64,000 bases of DNA from CAWCHZ01 sp963795555 (GTDB lineage Bacteria > Actinomycetota > Thermoleophilia > Solirubrobacterales > Solirubrobacteraceae), in NCBI GenBank assembly GCA_963795555.1, contig CAWCHZ010000002.1, positions 2,202,266 through 2,266,265 of the forward strand, read 5' to 3'. Of the stretch, positions 25,039 to 33,390 are shown in pieces. The position numbers were made by a program, and so were the translations under genes. Position 1 is the stretch's first letter; each line of letters opens with the position of its first letter. The notes below the pieces were generated by a model. The model made no database searches and was not told the origin of the DNA. It saw nothing but the letters and a program-made list of their open reading frames with translations.

Positions 25039-25236
25039 GCGGGTGGTCGCTTGGGGCGTGCTGGGGGGCCGGCGGAGGATGCCACGGAGTCTATGGCCGA
25101 GCACGCGACGAGGCGGGCGTCGCTCTGGACCGCGAGCAGGCGGGCGGGTAGGCGCGCGCTCATCGGCGATCAGCCATCGCCGGGACAGGGGGCGGCACGC
25201 TGGCCGCCCTGCCAACCCGGCCGATGCCGTTGTGGT

Positions 25237-25806
25237 TCAGCTCAGCACCTCGACGCTCTCGAAGACGGCGCCGCTCGGGCCGATGCGCAGCTCGGCGCGA
25301 CCGATCGACGCCCCGGTGACGAGCGCGGTGGCGTCGCACTGTGTGACGGCGCCCTGGTCGCCCTGATCACCCTGATCACCCTGGTCGGACCCATCGTTGC
25401 CAGCCCGGTCATCGTCGTTACCCGTGCCCGAGCTGTCATTGCCCTGAGTCTGCGTGTCGCCCTGCTCGTCGGGATCGCCGGACGATGTGCTCGCTGACGA
25501 GGAGCGGCAGAGGATCCGCGTGTCAGACGTCACCGTGCCGCTCATGGTCGAACCATCGGCGAGGGTCAGTGTCAGGACGCCGTTGGTGAACGACGCGACG
25601 GTCGCAGCGGGAGAGGTCGGAGCCGAGCTGGGGCTCGACGTCGTCGTCTGGGCACCGATCAGCTCCACGCGCGTGCGATGACGCAGATGGTGGTGGACGT
25701 TCGCGTGATGGCCGTGGTGGCCATGGTGGCCATGGGCCAGCGCGCTGGCTGGCGCGCTCAGCGCCAGTGCGAGCACACCTGCTGCAGTGAGCACAACTCG
25801 TTGCAT
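25237..25806 (-). CDS. Secreted His-rich protein (DUF5666-like)
   Basis: A 189-residue exported protein. A signal peptide (MQRVVLTAAGVLALALSAPASALA) is followed by a His-rich stretch (HGHHGHHGHH, then HHHLRHR), a Ser/Thr/Pro segment and a DUF5666-like strand pair (VASFTNGVLTLTLADGSTMSGTVTSDTRI). The middle contains an Asp/Gly/Gln low-complexity run with GDQ repeated three times. AAGGAGG lies 9 bases before the ATG, an unusually strong ribosome-binding site. The histidines suggest metal binding at the cell surface; function unknown. Confidence 0.85.
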   Translation of the reverse strand: MQRVVLTAAGVLALALSAPASALAHGHHGHHGHHANVHHHLRHRTRVELIGAQTTTSSPSSAPTSPAATVASFTNGVLTLTLADGSTMSGTVTSDTRILCRSSSASTSSGDPDEQGDTQTQGNDSSGTGNDDDRAGNDGSDQGDQGDQGDQGAVTQCDATALVTGASIGRAELRIGPSGAVFESVEVLS

Positions 25807-26042
25807 CGCGGCTTCCTCCTTGGCTCTGGACGCGTGCTCGACCGCAGGTTGGCGCAAGACGCGCACGGTCGAGCCTGCGTCATGGATCGGCTACGAGCAG
25901 AGACACGCCGCGCGTTGAAAGCTCACGCCGTACGTTCGTCCAGTGGAGCCGGCGAAGCGGCCCCAGGGAGCCGTGAAGCGCAGCTGTGGACGCTGGCCGG
26001 ATGGCCCGCCGAGGATTGCCGCAAGGCGACGGAGGAACGACA

Positions 26043-26073
26043 GCCGGCGGACACCTTCAAGGTGTCCGCCGGC
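26043..26073 (-). terminator. Hairpin terminator after HU-like gene
   Basis: A perfect 13-bp inverted repeat (GCCGGCGGACACC at 26043-26055, its complement at 26061-26073) with a 5-base loop lies 5 bases past the HU stop. The stem is strong; the following minus-strand sequence is only weakly T-rich. Confidence 0.75.
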
Positions 26074-26078
26074 CGATG

Positions 26079-26561
26079 CTAACGGCGCCCGCGGGCGGGC
26101 TTGGCGGCGCTGCGCGCTGCTGGCTTGGCCGCGGCACGGCGTGCAGCGGGCTTCGCCGCGGCACGGGCAGCAGGTTTTGCCGCCGCCTTTGCGCGCGTCG
26201 TGGTCGACTTCGCGGCGGGCCTAGCGGCGCTCTTGGCAGCGGCCCGGCCGTTCGTCCGCGAGGTGGCGGCGCTGCCACCACGCGCTTTCCTGGCAACCGC
26301 GTCCTTCAGGGTGGCACCCGCACTGAACTTCGGCGCGCGCGAGGCCTTGATGCGGATGCGCTCCCCGGTGGCCGGGTTGACTCCCCGGCGGGCGGCGCGA
26401 TTGGCAACGCTGAACTTGCCAAAGCCCGTGATGCTGACTTCGCCACCGGCCTTGAGCGTCTTCTCGATTGCAGCGATGGTCGCGTCGAGGGCACGCCCGG
26501 CATCGACTCGCGAGAGTCCCGTGTCCTTGGCTACGGTAGAGACGAGCTCGGTCTTGTTCAC
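26079..26561 (-). CDS. hup: HU-family DNA-binding protein with histone H1-like tail
   Basis: A 160-residue nucleoid protein. Residues 1-95 are HU (MNKTELVSTVAKDTGLS start, GGEVSITGFGKFSV, the RRGVNPATGERIRI DNA-binding arm). Residues 96-160 are a basic tail built from AAKPAAR-like units with Ala, Lys, Arg and Pro only, as in mycobacterial HupB, and would contact DNA non-specifically. The GTG at 26561 has AGGAGG about 10 bases upstream. The frame stays open upstream through the 42-bp repeats, but this part has no HU homology. Likely roles are chromosome compaction and protection. Confidence 0.93.
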   Translation of the reverse strand: MNKTELVSTVAKDTGLSRVDAGRALDATIAAIEKTLKAGGEVSITGFGKFSVANRAARRGVNPATGERIRIKASRAPKFSAGATLKDAVARKARGGSAATSRTNGRAAAKSAARPAAKSTTTRAKAAAKPAARAAAKPAARRAAAKPAARSAAKPARGRR

Positions 26562-26633
26562 GACGGTGGCATCCTCCTGGGTTGGTGTGGATGGGACGAC
26601 TGTAGGTTGCTGTGCGGACGGCTTGGCGTTCGT

Positions 26634-26752
26634 TGGCCCAGCGGAAGACCAGCAGTGTAGGGCGATTTGAGTAGCTGGCCCAGCGGAAGACCAGCAGTGT
26701 ACGGCGATTTGAGTAGCTGGCCCAGCGGAAGACCAGCAGTGTACGGCGATTT
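26634..26752. repeat. Three 42-bp tandem repeats upstream of HU gene
   Basis: Copies begin at 26634, 26676 and 26718 with nearly identical sequence; the third is truncated at 26752. Each junction contains GCTGGCCCAGC, a perfect 5+5 palindrome around a central base (imperfect in the first copy). The array occupies the space between the DUF6457 stop (26755) and the HU leader, so it can hold operators or tandem promoters; on the minus strand each unit has a TACACT hexamer that could be a -10 element. Confidence 0.9.
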
Positions 26753-26754
26753 CG

Positions 26755-27033
26755 CTAGGCCCGATCGTCCGGCAACGTTCGCTCCAACGCCCGCCGCACG
26801 TGCTCCAGTGCCCGGCGGTCATCCGCGCCGCCGAGCCCAACCGCGACGCCGACTAGGAATGCGCCGACGGGAGCGGCTGGTCGCGCCACTCCGTGAGCGA
26901 TGTCGCGCGCGAGGTCGAGCACCCACGCGACGGTGTCACGCTCGGCGGCCCAGCGCGCCTGGTCCGGCAGCTCGAGCGCTGCCGCGGTGCGCTGGGCCCA
27001 GTCGTAGAGCGTGTTGTCGGCGTCCTGCGGCAT
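26755..27033 (-). CDS. DUF6457 domain protein
   Basis: A 92-residue soluble protein matching the DUF6457 pattern: LYDWAQRTAAALELP near the N-terminus, then VLDLARDIAHGVARPAAPVG and AFLVGVAVGLGG. The family is widespread in actinobacteria, often near molybdenum cofactor genes, and has no assigned function. Here it lies between nrdJ (78 bases upstream) and the HU gene. Confidence 0.8.
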   Translation of the reverse strand: MPQDADNTLYDWAQRTAAALELPDQARWAAERDTVAWVLDLARDIAHGVARPAAPVGAFLVGVAVGLGGADDRRALEHVRRALERTLPDDRA

Positions 27034-27111
27034 TCGATCAGAGCGTCTGCGCGACTTCGATTGGCGCGACGATGAGTGGGTCGATGCCGCTGATCACGGC
27101 GACGTCGACGA

Positions 27112-29955
27112 TCAGCCGCAGCCCGTGTTATTGCCGCAGCTCGAGCACGTGTAGCAGGAGCCGGTCCGCTGCATCATCCCGCCGCACTGGCTGCAGGCCG
27201 GCCCCAGATCGAGCCCGCGGATCTTCGCCGGCACGACGGGTGGAGTGTCGGTCAGCGCCGCGGCGGGCTTGAGCGCCTTGCCGCCATTGCCGTTGCCCGC
27301 GCCCTTGGCGCCATCGCCTGGTCCGCTGTGCGGATCTACGGGAGCGGCCGTGTCGCCGCGGCCGGCCAGCGCGGCGTCCTGCGCCTGCTTGCGGGCGCGC
27401 ACGGCGGGGGTGAGGATGCCCAGCTCCTCCTGCGTGTCGACGTCGAGGAAGCGCGACGCCAGCCAACGCATGATGTAGTCGGGCATCGACTTGGCGAACG
27501 GGATCTCCGGGTTCTGCGTGATCCCCTCGGGCTCGAAGCGCATGTAGCAGAACTTCTGCACGAGGGTCTCGAGCGGCACGCCGTACTGCAGCGCGATCGA
27601 GATCGCCGTCGCGAAGGCGTTCATCATCCCGCGCAGCGTCGAGCCCTCCTTGCCGATGTCGGTCAGGAAGATCTCGCCAACCGAGCCGTCCTCGTACATG
27701 CCGGCGGTGATGTAGCCCTCGTGGCCGCCGATCGAGAACTTGTGGGTGATCGACTGGCGCTCCACCGGCATCCGCCGCCGCACCGGCGCCAGCCCTGCGC
27801 TGATCGACTTCTCCTTGGCGGAGCCGGCTTTGGCGTCGCGGCCCTTGTGGGCATCGGTCCGCAGCGCCTGCGCGGTCTTGGAGCCGTCGCGATAGATCGC
27901 CAGCGCCTTGATGCCGCAGCGCCAGGCCGCGACATAGGCATCGGCGATGTCGTCGACCGTCGTGCTCTCGGGCATGTTGATGGTCTTCGACAGCGCCCCC
28001 GAGATGAACGGCTGGATCGCACCCATCATCTTGATGTGGCCCATCGGCGCGATTGCGCGCTCGCCGACGGCGACGTCGAACACGGGCAGGTGCTCGGCGA
28101 GCAGCCCGGGCGCCCCGATGATCGTGGCGTGCTCGTTGATGTGAGCCTCGATCTGCTCGATCTGCTCCTCGCCATAGCCCAGCGTGCGCAGCGCCAGCGG
28201 GACGGTGCGGTTGACGATCTTCATCTGGCCGCCGCCGACCAGCTCCTTGAACTTGACCAGCGAGAAGTCCGGCTCGACCCCGGTCGTGTCGCAGTCCATC
28301 AGGAAGGAGATCGTCCCGGTCGGTGCCAGCACGGTGGCCTGCGCGTTGCGGTAGCCGAAGGCGTCGCCAGCGGCGACCGCGCTGTCCCAGGTCTCGCGCG
28401 CCGCGCTCAGCAGCGCCGTGTCATCGCAGGTGGAGTCGGGGATCGCGTAGGCGGCATCGCGGTGCATCCGCATCACGCCGTTGTGCGGCTCGCGGTTCTC
28501 GGCGTAGCGCTCATAAGGTTCCAGCGCCCCCGCGATCTCCGCCGAGCGCTGGTATGCGCGCCCGGTCATCAATGCCGTGATCGCCGCGGCTGTGCCCCGA
28601 CCGGCGTCGGAGTCGTAGGGAATGCCGTTGCTCATCAGGTAGGCGCCGAGGTTCGCGTAGCCCAGGCCGATCTGGCGAAAGGCGCGCGCATTGCGGCCGA
28701 TCTGCTCGGTCGGATAGCTCGAGGGGGTGACGACGATCTCCTGGGCAAGGAAGATCACGTCAATCGCGTGCTCGAAGGAGCCGACGTCGAAGCTGCCATC
28801 GGGGCGGCGGAACTTCATCAGGTTCAGCGATGCGAGATTGCAGGCTGAGTCGTCGACGTGCATGTACTCGGAGCAGGGATTAGACGCATTGATTCGACCC
28901 GAATGCGGACAGGTGTGCCACTGGTTGATCGTCGTGTCGTACTGCAAGCCCGGGTCGGCGCAGCGCCAGGCCGCCTCGGCGATCTCGCGCATCAGCTCGC
29001 GCGCCCGCAGCGGCTCGCCGATCGGCTCGCCGGTCCCGCGCGCGACCGTCCGCCACTCGCCGTCCTCCTCGACGGCGTGCATGAACTCGTCGGTGACGCG
29101 GACCGAGTTGTTGGCGTTCTGGTACTGGATCGACGTGAAGCCCTCGCCGTCGATCGACATGTCGAAGCCGGCATCGCGCAGCGCGGCCGCCTTGTCCTCC
29201 TCGCGCGCCTTGCACCAGATGAACTCGCGGATGTCGGGATGGTCGACGTCGAGCACCACCATCTTCGCCGCGCGGCGCGTCTTACCGCCCGACTTGATCG
29301 TGCCGGCCCAGGCGTCCGCGCCGCGCATGAAGGAGACCGGGCCGGATGCCGTGCCGCCCTTGGAGAGCGGCTCCATCGAGCCGCGGATGCGCGACAGGTT
29401 GATGCCCGAGCCCGAGCCGCCGCGGAAGATCATGCCCTCGTTGGTGTTCCAGGCGAGGATCGACTCCATCGTGTCCTGCACGGAGAGGATGAAGCAGGCC
29501 GAGCACTGCGGCTGGTCCTCGAAGCCGACGTTGAACCAGACGGGCGAGTTGAAGGCGGCCAGCTGGTGCAGCAGGATGTGGGTGAGCTCGGCCTCGAAGG
29601 CGTCGGCGTCGGCCGCGGTCGCGAAGTAGCCGCCGGCGCGTCCCCAGCCGGCGATCGTGCCGGCGACGCGGGCGATCATCTGCTTGACCGAGTACTCGCG
29701 GTCGGGCGCGCCGAGCTGTCCGCGGAAGTACTTCTGGGCGACGATGTTGGTGGCATTCTGCGACCAGGACTTGGGGAACTCGACGTCGCGCTGCTCGAAG
29801 GAGACCTTGTCGCCGTGGCCGATGCGCGCGTCGCGCAGCTCCCACTCGACCTCGTCGAACGGATGCACCCCCGGGGTGGTGAAGACGCGCGTGATCGTCA
29901 GTCCACGACCGACCTCGTCAGCGTGCGTAAGTGCCGTCTGTGTGGGATGCTCCAC
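27112..29955 (-). CDS. nrdJ: Adenosylcobalamin-dependent ribonucleotide reductase (class II)
   Basis: A 947-residue NrdJ-type enzyme making deoxyribonucleotides with a B12-derived thiyl radical. Seen in order: LAAFNSPVWFNVGFED, the CSACF cysteine, GGSGSGINLSRIRGS, NASNPCSEYM with the central radical cysteine, LAPTGTISFLMDCDTTG, and a C-terminal region ending in CSQCGGMMQRTGSCYTC and a further Cys pair, a zinc ribbon/thiol tail that recharges the active site. The GTG at 29955 is preceded by GGAGAGGAG. A Gly/Ala/Lys linker (about 850-895) joins the tail. No NrdR gene or cobalamin riboswitch is seen next to it. Confidence 0.95.
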   Translation of the reverse strand: MEHPTQTALTHADEVGRGLTITRVFTTPGVHPFDEVEWELRDARIGHGDKVSFEQRDVEFPKSWSQNATNIVAQKYFRGQLGAPDREYSVKQMIARVAGTIAGWGRAGGYFATAADADAFEAELTHILLHQLAAFNSPVWFNVGFEDQPQCSACFILSVQDTMESILAWNTNEGMIFRGGSGSGINLSRIRGSMEPLSKGGTASGPVSFMRGADAWAGTIKSGGKTRRAAKMVVLDVDHPDIREFIWCKAREEDKAAALRDAGFDMSIDGEGFTSIQYQNANNSVRVTDEFMHAVEEDGEWRTVARGTGEPIGEPLRARELMREIAEAAWRCADPGLQYDTTINQWHTCPHSGRINASNPCSEYMHVDDSACNLASLNLMKFRRPDGSFDVGSFEHAIDVIFLAQEIVVTPSSYPTEQIGRNARAFRQIGLGYANLGAYLMSNGIPYDSDAGRGTAAAITALMTGRAYQRSAEIAGALEPYERYAENREPHNGVMRMHRDAAYAIPDSTCDDTALLSAARETWDSAVAAGDAFGYRNAQATVLAPTGTISFLMDCDTTGVEPDFSLVKFKELVGGGQMKIVNRTVPLALRTLGYGEEQIEQIEAHINEHATIIGAPGLLAEHLPVFDVAVGERAIAPMGHIKMMGAIQPFISGALSKTINMPESTTVDDIADAYVAAWRCGIKALAIYRDGSKTAQALRTDAHKGRDAKAGSAKEKSISAGLAPVRRRMPVERQSITHKFSIGGHEGYITAGMYEDGSVGEIFLTDIGKEGSTLRGMMNAFATAISIALQYGVPLETLVQKFCYMRFEPEGITQNPEIPFAKSMPDYIMRWLASRFLDVDTQEELGILTPAVRARKQAQDAALAGRGDTAAPVDPHSGPGDGAKGAGNGNGGKALKPAAALTDTPPVVPAKIRGLDLGPACSQCGGMMQRTGSCYTCSSCGNNTGCG

Positions 29956-30088
29956 GAGCTGCTCCTCTCCAAATCTAGCCGCCAGGACCTGCTTTCCCGC
30001 CCCTGCGCGAACCTCAGGAGGGACTGAACATCATCCCGCGCGGGCCGGACGGAATCAGAGGGTCGGCGCAGTTCGGGACGTAGCCAGA

Positions 30089-30319
30089 TCAGCGTCCAGG
30101 ACGCAGCCAGTCGACGAAGTCTCGCCAGCCGTTGGCGGCCTCGTAGCCGGCCTCGCCGACCGCGTGGCGGACGACCGCCAGCCGACGTCCGTCCCAGCCC
30201 ATCAGCCACGTCAGCGACCAGGCCAGCGCCGCCAGCGCGATGATCGCGGCAAGGACGATCAGCAGCGGCAAGAGCCAGCCGTGAGCGGAGCCCGACGCGG
30301 TGGCGTGCGCGATCGCCAT
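30089..30319 (-). CDS. Small single-TM protein
   Basis: A 76-residue protein with one long hydrophobic helix (WLLPLLIVLAAIIALAALAWSLTWLM) and a basic, aromatic C-terminus (VRHAVGEAGYEAANGWRDFV). Family not recognised. It precedes nrdJ on the same strand by 133 bases. Composition and codon pattern look coding, but it is short. Confidence 0.6.
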   Translation of the reverse strand: MAIAHATASGSAHGWLLPLLIVLAAIIALAALAWSLTWLMGWDGRRLAVVRHAVGEAGYEAANGWRDFVDWLRPGR

Positions 30320-30357
30320 CCGCGCCCATGCTATACAGCGGGCCGCATGACGCCCTC

Positions 30358-30446
30358 CGCTCAGCGACCCCCCGCTCAGCGCGCCTGCGTCGAGCCCGTC
30401 TGCGCCGAGCTCGCCTGCGCTGAGCGCGCCTGCGCTCAGGTCGCGC
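30358..30446. repeat. Degenerate CGCTCAGCG-type repeats before galE
   Basis: A run of imperfect 15-base units containing GCTCAGCG, GCCTGCG and GAGC(C/T)CG elements fills the space between the small membrane gene and the galE ATG. No ribosome-binding site is visible in it. Confidence 0.55.
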
Positions 30447-30447
30447 G

Positions 30448-31425
30448 ATGAAGCTGCTGGTCACCGGCGGCGCCGGCTACATCGGCAGCGTGGTCGCGGC
30501 GCAGCTGCTCGACGCCGGGCACGAGGTCGTCGTCCTGGACAACCTCTCGCGTGGCCATCGCCAAGCCGTCCCCGAGGGGGCGCAGCTGGTCGAGGCCGAC
30601 CTGCTCGACGAGACGGCGCTGGCCGCGACGCTCGGCGATGGCTTCGACGGCGCGCTGCACTTCGCGGCGTTCGCGTTGGTCGGGGAGTCCGTTGCGCATC
30701 CCGAGCGCTACTGGCGCAACAACGTCGTCGGCACGCTCAACCTGCTCGATGCGATGCGCGCGGCCGCGGTGCCCCGGCTGGTCTTCTCGTCGACCTGCGC
30801 CACCTACGGCGATCCGCCCGAGGTCCCGATCCACGAGGCGCTGCCGACCGCACCGACCAGTCCCTATGGCGAGAGCAAGCTCGCCGTGGATCAGATGATC
30901 GCCGGCGAGGTGCGCGCACACGGCCTCGCCGCCGTCTCGCTGCGCTACTTCAACGTGGCCGGGGCCAGCGGCCCGCGCGGCGAGCACCACGACCCCGAGA
31001 CCCACCTGATCCCCAACGTGCTGCTGGCGGCGGCTGGCGAGCGCGAGCACGTGCAGCTCTTCGGGACCGATTACCCGACGCCGGACGGCACGGCGATCCG
31101 TGACTACATTCACATCGAGGATCTCGGGGCCGCCCACCTGCTGGCGCTCGACCACGCTCGCCCGGGCGAGCATCGGATCTTCAACCTTGGCAACGGCGCC
31201 GGCTTCTCGGTGCGCGAGGTGATCGCGGCGGCACGGGATGTGACGGGACGCGAGATCGCCGTCGTCGAGGCGCCACGCCGACCCGGGGATCCGCCGCGGC
31301 TGGTCGCGGCCGCGGAGCGGATTCGCCGCGAGCTGGGCTGGCAGCCGCGCAAGCCGGAGCTGACGACGATGATCGCCGACGCCTGGCGCTGGATGCAGGA
31401 GCACCCGCGCGGCTACGCGGGCTGA
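30448..31425 (+). CDS. galE: UDP-glucose 4-epimerase
   Basis: A 325-residue short-chain dehydrogenase-type epimerase interconverting UDP-glucose and UDP-galactose. NAD-binding TGGAGYIGS at the N-terminus, FSSTCATYG with the catalytic Ser/Thr, YGESK with the catalytic Tyr and Lys near residue 148, and DYIHIEDLGAAH near 220 are all as in GalE. It supplies galactose for surface glycans. Its 3' end overlaps tmk tail-to-tail by 13 bases. Confidence 0.93.
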   Translation: MKLLVTGGAGYIGSVVAAQLLDAGHEVVVLDNLSRGHRQAVPEGAQLVEADLLDETALAATLGDGFDGALHFAAFALVGESVAHPERYWRNNVVGTLNLLDAMRAAAVPRLVFSSTCATYGDPPEVPIHEALPTAPTSPYGESKLAVDQMIAGEVRAHGLAAVSLRYFNVAGASGPRGEHHDPETHLIPNVLLAAAGEREHVQLFGTDYPTPDGTAIRDYIHIEDLGAAHLLALDHARPGEHRIFNLGNGAGFSVREVIAAARDVTGREIAVVEAPRRPGDPPRLVAAAERIRRELGWQPRKPELTTMIADAWRWMQEHPRGYAG

Positions 31426-32123
31426 GCCCCGGCGCGATTACGCGGGCCGAGCGGGCGCGGCAGCAGGTCCGCCAGCTCAGCCAGCGCCGCGGCGAGCACG
31501 TCGCGCTCATCGGCGCTCGCGTCGATGATCCGCACCCGCTGCGGCTCCTCGGCCGCGATCCGCTCGTAGGCCGCGGCGATCGCCGCGAAGAACGCGCCGT
31601 CCTCGCGCTCCAGTCGATCGGGAGCCTCGCCGCCATTCGCCTGCCGTCCGGCGAGGCGCGCGCGACCCAGCGCGGGATCGACGCGCAGCAGCAGCGTGCG
31701 GTCGGGCGTCAGCCCACCGGTCGCGAAGGCGTTGATGTCGCGAACCGCCTCGACGCCGAGCGCGCGGCCCGCCCCCTGGTAGGCCAGCGATGAGTCCGTG
31801 AAGCGGTCGAGCAGCACCCAGCCGCCCGCGCTCAGCGCCGGCGCGATCGTCTGCTCGACGAGCTGCGCGCGCGCGGCGGCATAGAGCAGCGCCTCGGCCC
31901 GTCCCCCGACCGCCAAGTTGGGGTCCTTCACGATCGCGCGGATCCGCTCGGCCAGCTCGACGCCACCCGGCTCGCGCAGCAGCCGGACCTCCACGCCGCG
32001 CTCGCGCAACGCCGCCACGAGCCTGCCGGCGACGGTCGTCTTGCCCGCGCCGTCGAGCCCCTCGATCGTGATCAGGCGTCCACGGCTCGCCACAGCGGCG
32101 ACGATATCTACGATGGCCGTCAT
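31413..32123 (-). CDS. tmk: Thymidylate kinase
   Basis: A 236-residue kinase converting dTMP to dTDP. Walker A is GLDGAGKTT near residue 23, followed by LLREPGG, the DRFTDSSLAYQG block near 105 and a LID region (GRQANGGEAPDRLEREDGAFF). Tmk is normally 205-215 residues, so the N-terminal 15 residues may be extra; a GTG at 32093 starts MASRGRLITIEGLDGAG and is a good alternative. With the ATG at 32123, its start codon overlaps that of holB on the other strand. Confidence 0.93.
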   Translation of the reverse strand: MTAIVDIVAAVASRGRLITIEGLDGAGKTTVAGRLVAALRERGVEVRLLREPGGVELAERIRAIVKDPNLAVGGRAEALLYAAARAQLVEQTIAPALSAGGWVLLDRFTDSSLAYQGAGRALGVEAVRDINAFATGGLTPDRTLLLRVDPALGRARLAGRQANGGEAPDRLEREDGAFFAAIAAAYERIAAEEPQRVRIIDASADERDVLAAALAELADLLPRPLGPRNRAGAQPA

Positions 32124-33240
32124 GAGCGCGTTGCCAGGAACCGAGCGCCATCCGCACGCGCGCGCCGTGCTGGGCGCCGCGCTGGCCCCCGGGGGCCAGC
32201 CCTCGCACGCCTATCTCTTCGCGGGGCCGGCGGGCAGCGGCAAGCGGGCGATCGCTCGCGCCTTCGCTGCCGAGCTGCTCGCCGACGGCTGCGCCGATCC
32301 CGACCGGGTGCGTGCGCGCGTGCAGCGCGGCGCGCACCCCGACCTGACGTGGGTGGTGCCGAGTGGAGCGCACGAGCTGCTGCGCCGCGACGTCGACGAG
32401 CCGGTCGTGGCGGCCGCCGCCCGCACCCCGTTCGAGGGCCCGCGGCGGGTGTTCGTGATCGAGCGCGTCGACACGATGAACGACGAGGCCGCCAACCGCA
32501 TGCTCAAGACGCTCGAGGAGCCGGCCGGCTACGTCCATCTGATCCTGCTGACCGACCGTCCCGCGGACGTGCTGGCGACGATCGTCTCGCGCTGCCAGCG
32601 CGTGCGCTTCGATCCACAACCACCGCAGCAGCTGGCAGAGGAGCTGGCCAGCGAGGGGACTGAGGAGCAGCGGGCGCTGGCCTGCGCCCGGCTGGCGCTC
32701 GGGGATGGCAGGCGCGCTCGCCTGCTCAGCGGGCCGGCGGGCGAGCGGCTGCGCGCCGCCGCCGAGCGCTATGCGCGCGCGCCGCTGCGCGGCGAGACCG
32801 CGACGCGGCCGTGGGAGGAGCTGCTGGCCCAGGCTCGCACGCAGGGGGCTGAGGCGGTGGAGGGCCTTGTCGTCGAGCAGCAGCAGGAGCTCGAGCTGCT
32901 CGGTAGCCGCGACCGCAAGCGGCGCCAGACCGAGCACGCCGAGCAGGCCCGGCGCACGCGCCGGCGGGTCGAGACCGCGCTGCTCGACGCCGGGCTGGAT
33001 CTGGCGGCGCTGTGGTATCGCGACATCGGCTGTATCGCCTGGGGCGCGCCGGAGGCGGTGCTGGCGATCGACCGCCTCGCACAGCTGCGCGAGGATGCGG
33101 CGGGCCGGGCCGGTGAGCAGCTGCGCCACGCCCAGGAGCTGGTCGAGCAGACGCGCCAGCGGCTCGCGCTCAACGTCAGCGAGGAGCTGGCGTGCGAGGC
33201 GCTCGCATACGGGCTCGAGCGGCTGCTGGCGCCTCGCTGA
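32113..33240 (+). CDS. holB: DNA polymerase III delta' subunit
   Basis: A 375-residue clamp-loader subunit. The N-terminal AAA+ domain has a P-loop (FAGPAGSGKRAIARAF, near residue 37) and the delta'-typical sensor region NRMLKTLEEPAGYVHLILLT with VSRCQRVRF. The zinc-binding cysteines of the E. coli protein are not evident. A long Arg/Glu/Gln-rich helical segment (about 255-320) leads to the C-terminal collar domain. Next to tmk, the usual neighbour. Two starts, ATG 32113 and ATG 32122, are possible; neither has a clear ribosome-binding site. Confidence 0.88.
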   Translation: MAVMSALPGTERHPHARAVLGAALAPGGQPSHAYLFAGPAGSGKRAIARAFAAELLADGCADPDRVRARVQRGAHPDLTWVVPSGAHELLRRDVDEPVVAAAARTPFEGPRRVFVIERVDTMNDEAANRMLKTLEEPAGYVHLILLTDRPADVLATIVSRCQRVRFDPQPPQQLAEELASEGTEEQRALACARLALGDGRRARLLSGPAGERLRAAAERYARAPLRGETATRPWEELLAQARTQGAEAVEGLVVEQQQELELLGSRDRKRRQTEHAEQARRTRRRVETALLDAGLDLAALWYRDIGCIAWGAPEAVLAIDRLAQLREDAAGRAGEQLRHAQELVEQTRQRLALNVSEELACEALAYGLERLLAPR

Positions 33241-33268
33241 CGGCGGTGACGCCACGCGCGGGTCGCTG

Positions 33269-33322
33269 AGCGCGCCGACGCGGCGGGGGCCCGGGGTCCG
33301 CTCAGCGCGCCGACGCGGCGGG
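33269..33322. repeat. 19-bp direct repeat between holB and uppP
   Basis: AGCGCGCCGACGCGGCGGG occurs at 33269-33287 and 33304-33322 (offset 35), in the 150-base gap before uppP. Nothing else is recognisable in this gap. Confidence 0.8.
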
Positions 33323-33390
33323 CCCCACGAGCGGGGACCACGCCACCGCACCAACGGGCCGCCCGACGTGATCTCTATGCTGCGCCCGCC

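Noticed and set aside
25039..25215. N-terminal extension of the PabB-PabC fusion
   Set aside because: Open but Arg/Pro-rich, with no start codon showing a ribosome-binding site and no similarity to the chorismate-binding fold; kept only as an alternative.
26634..26752. CRISPR array
   Set aside because: Units are directly adjacent with no unique spacers and no cas genes are nearby.
29956..30088. Cobalamin riboswitch or NrdR boxes before nrdJ
   Set aside because: No B12-box-like GCCACTG element or ACACAATAT-type NrdR box is present.
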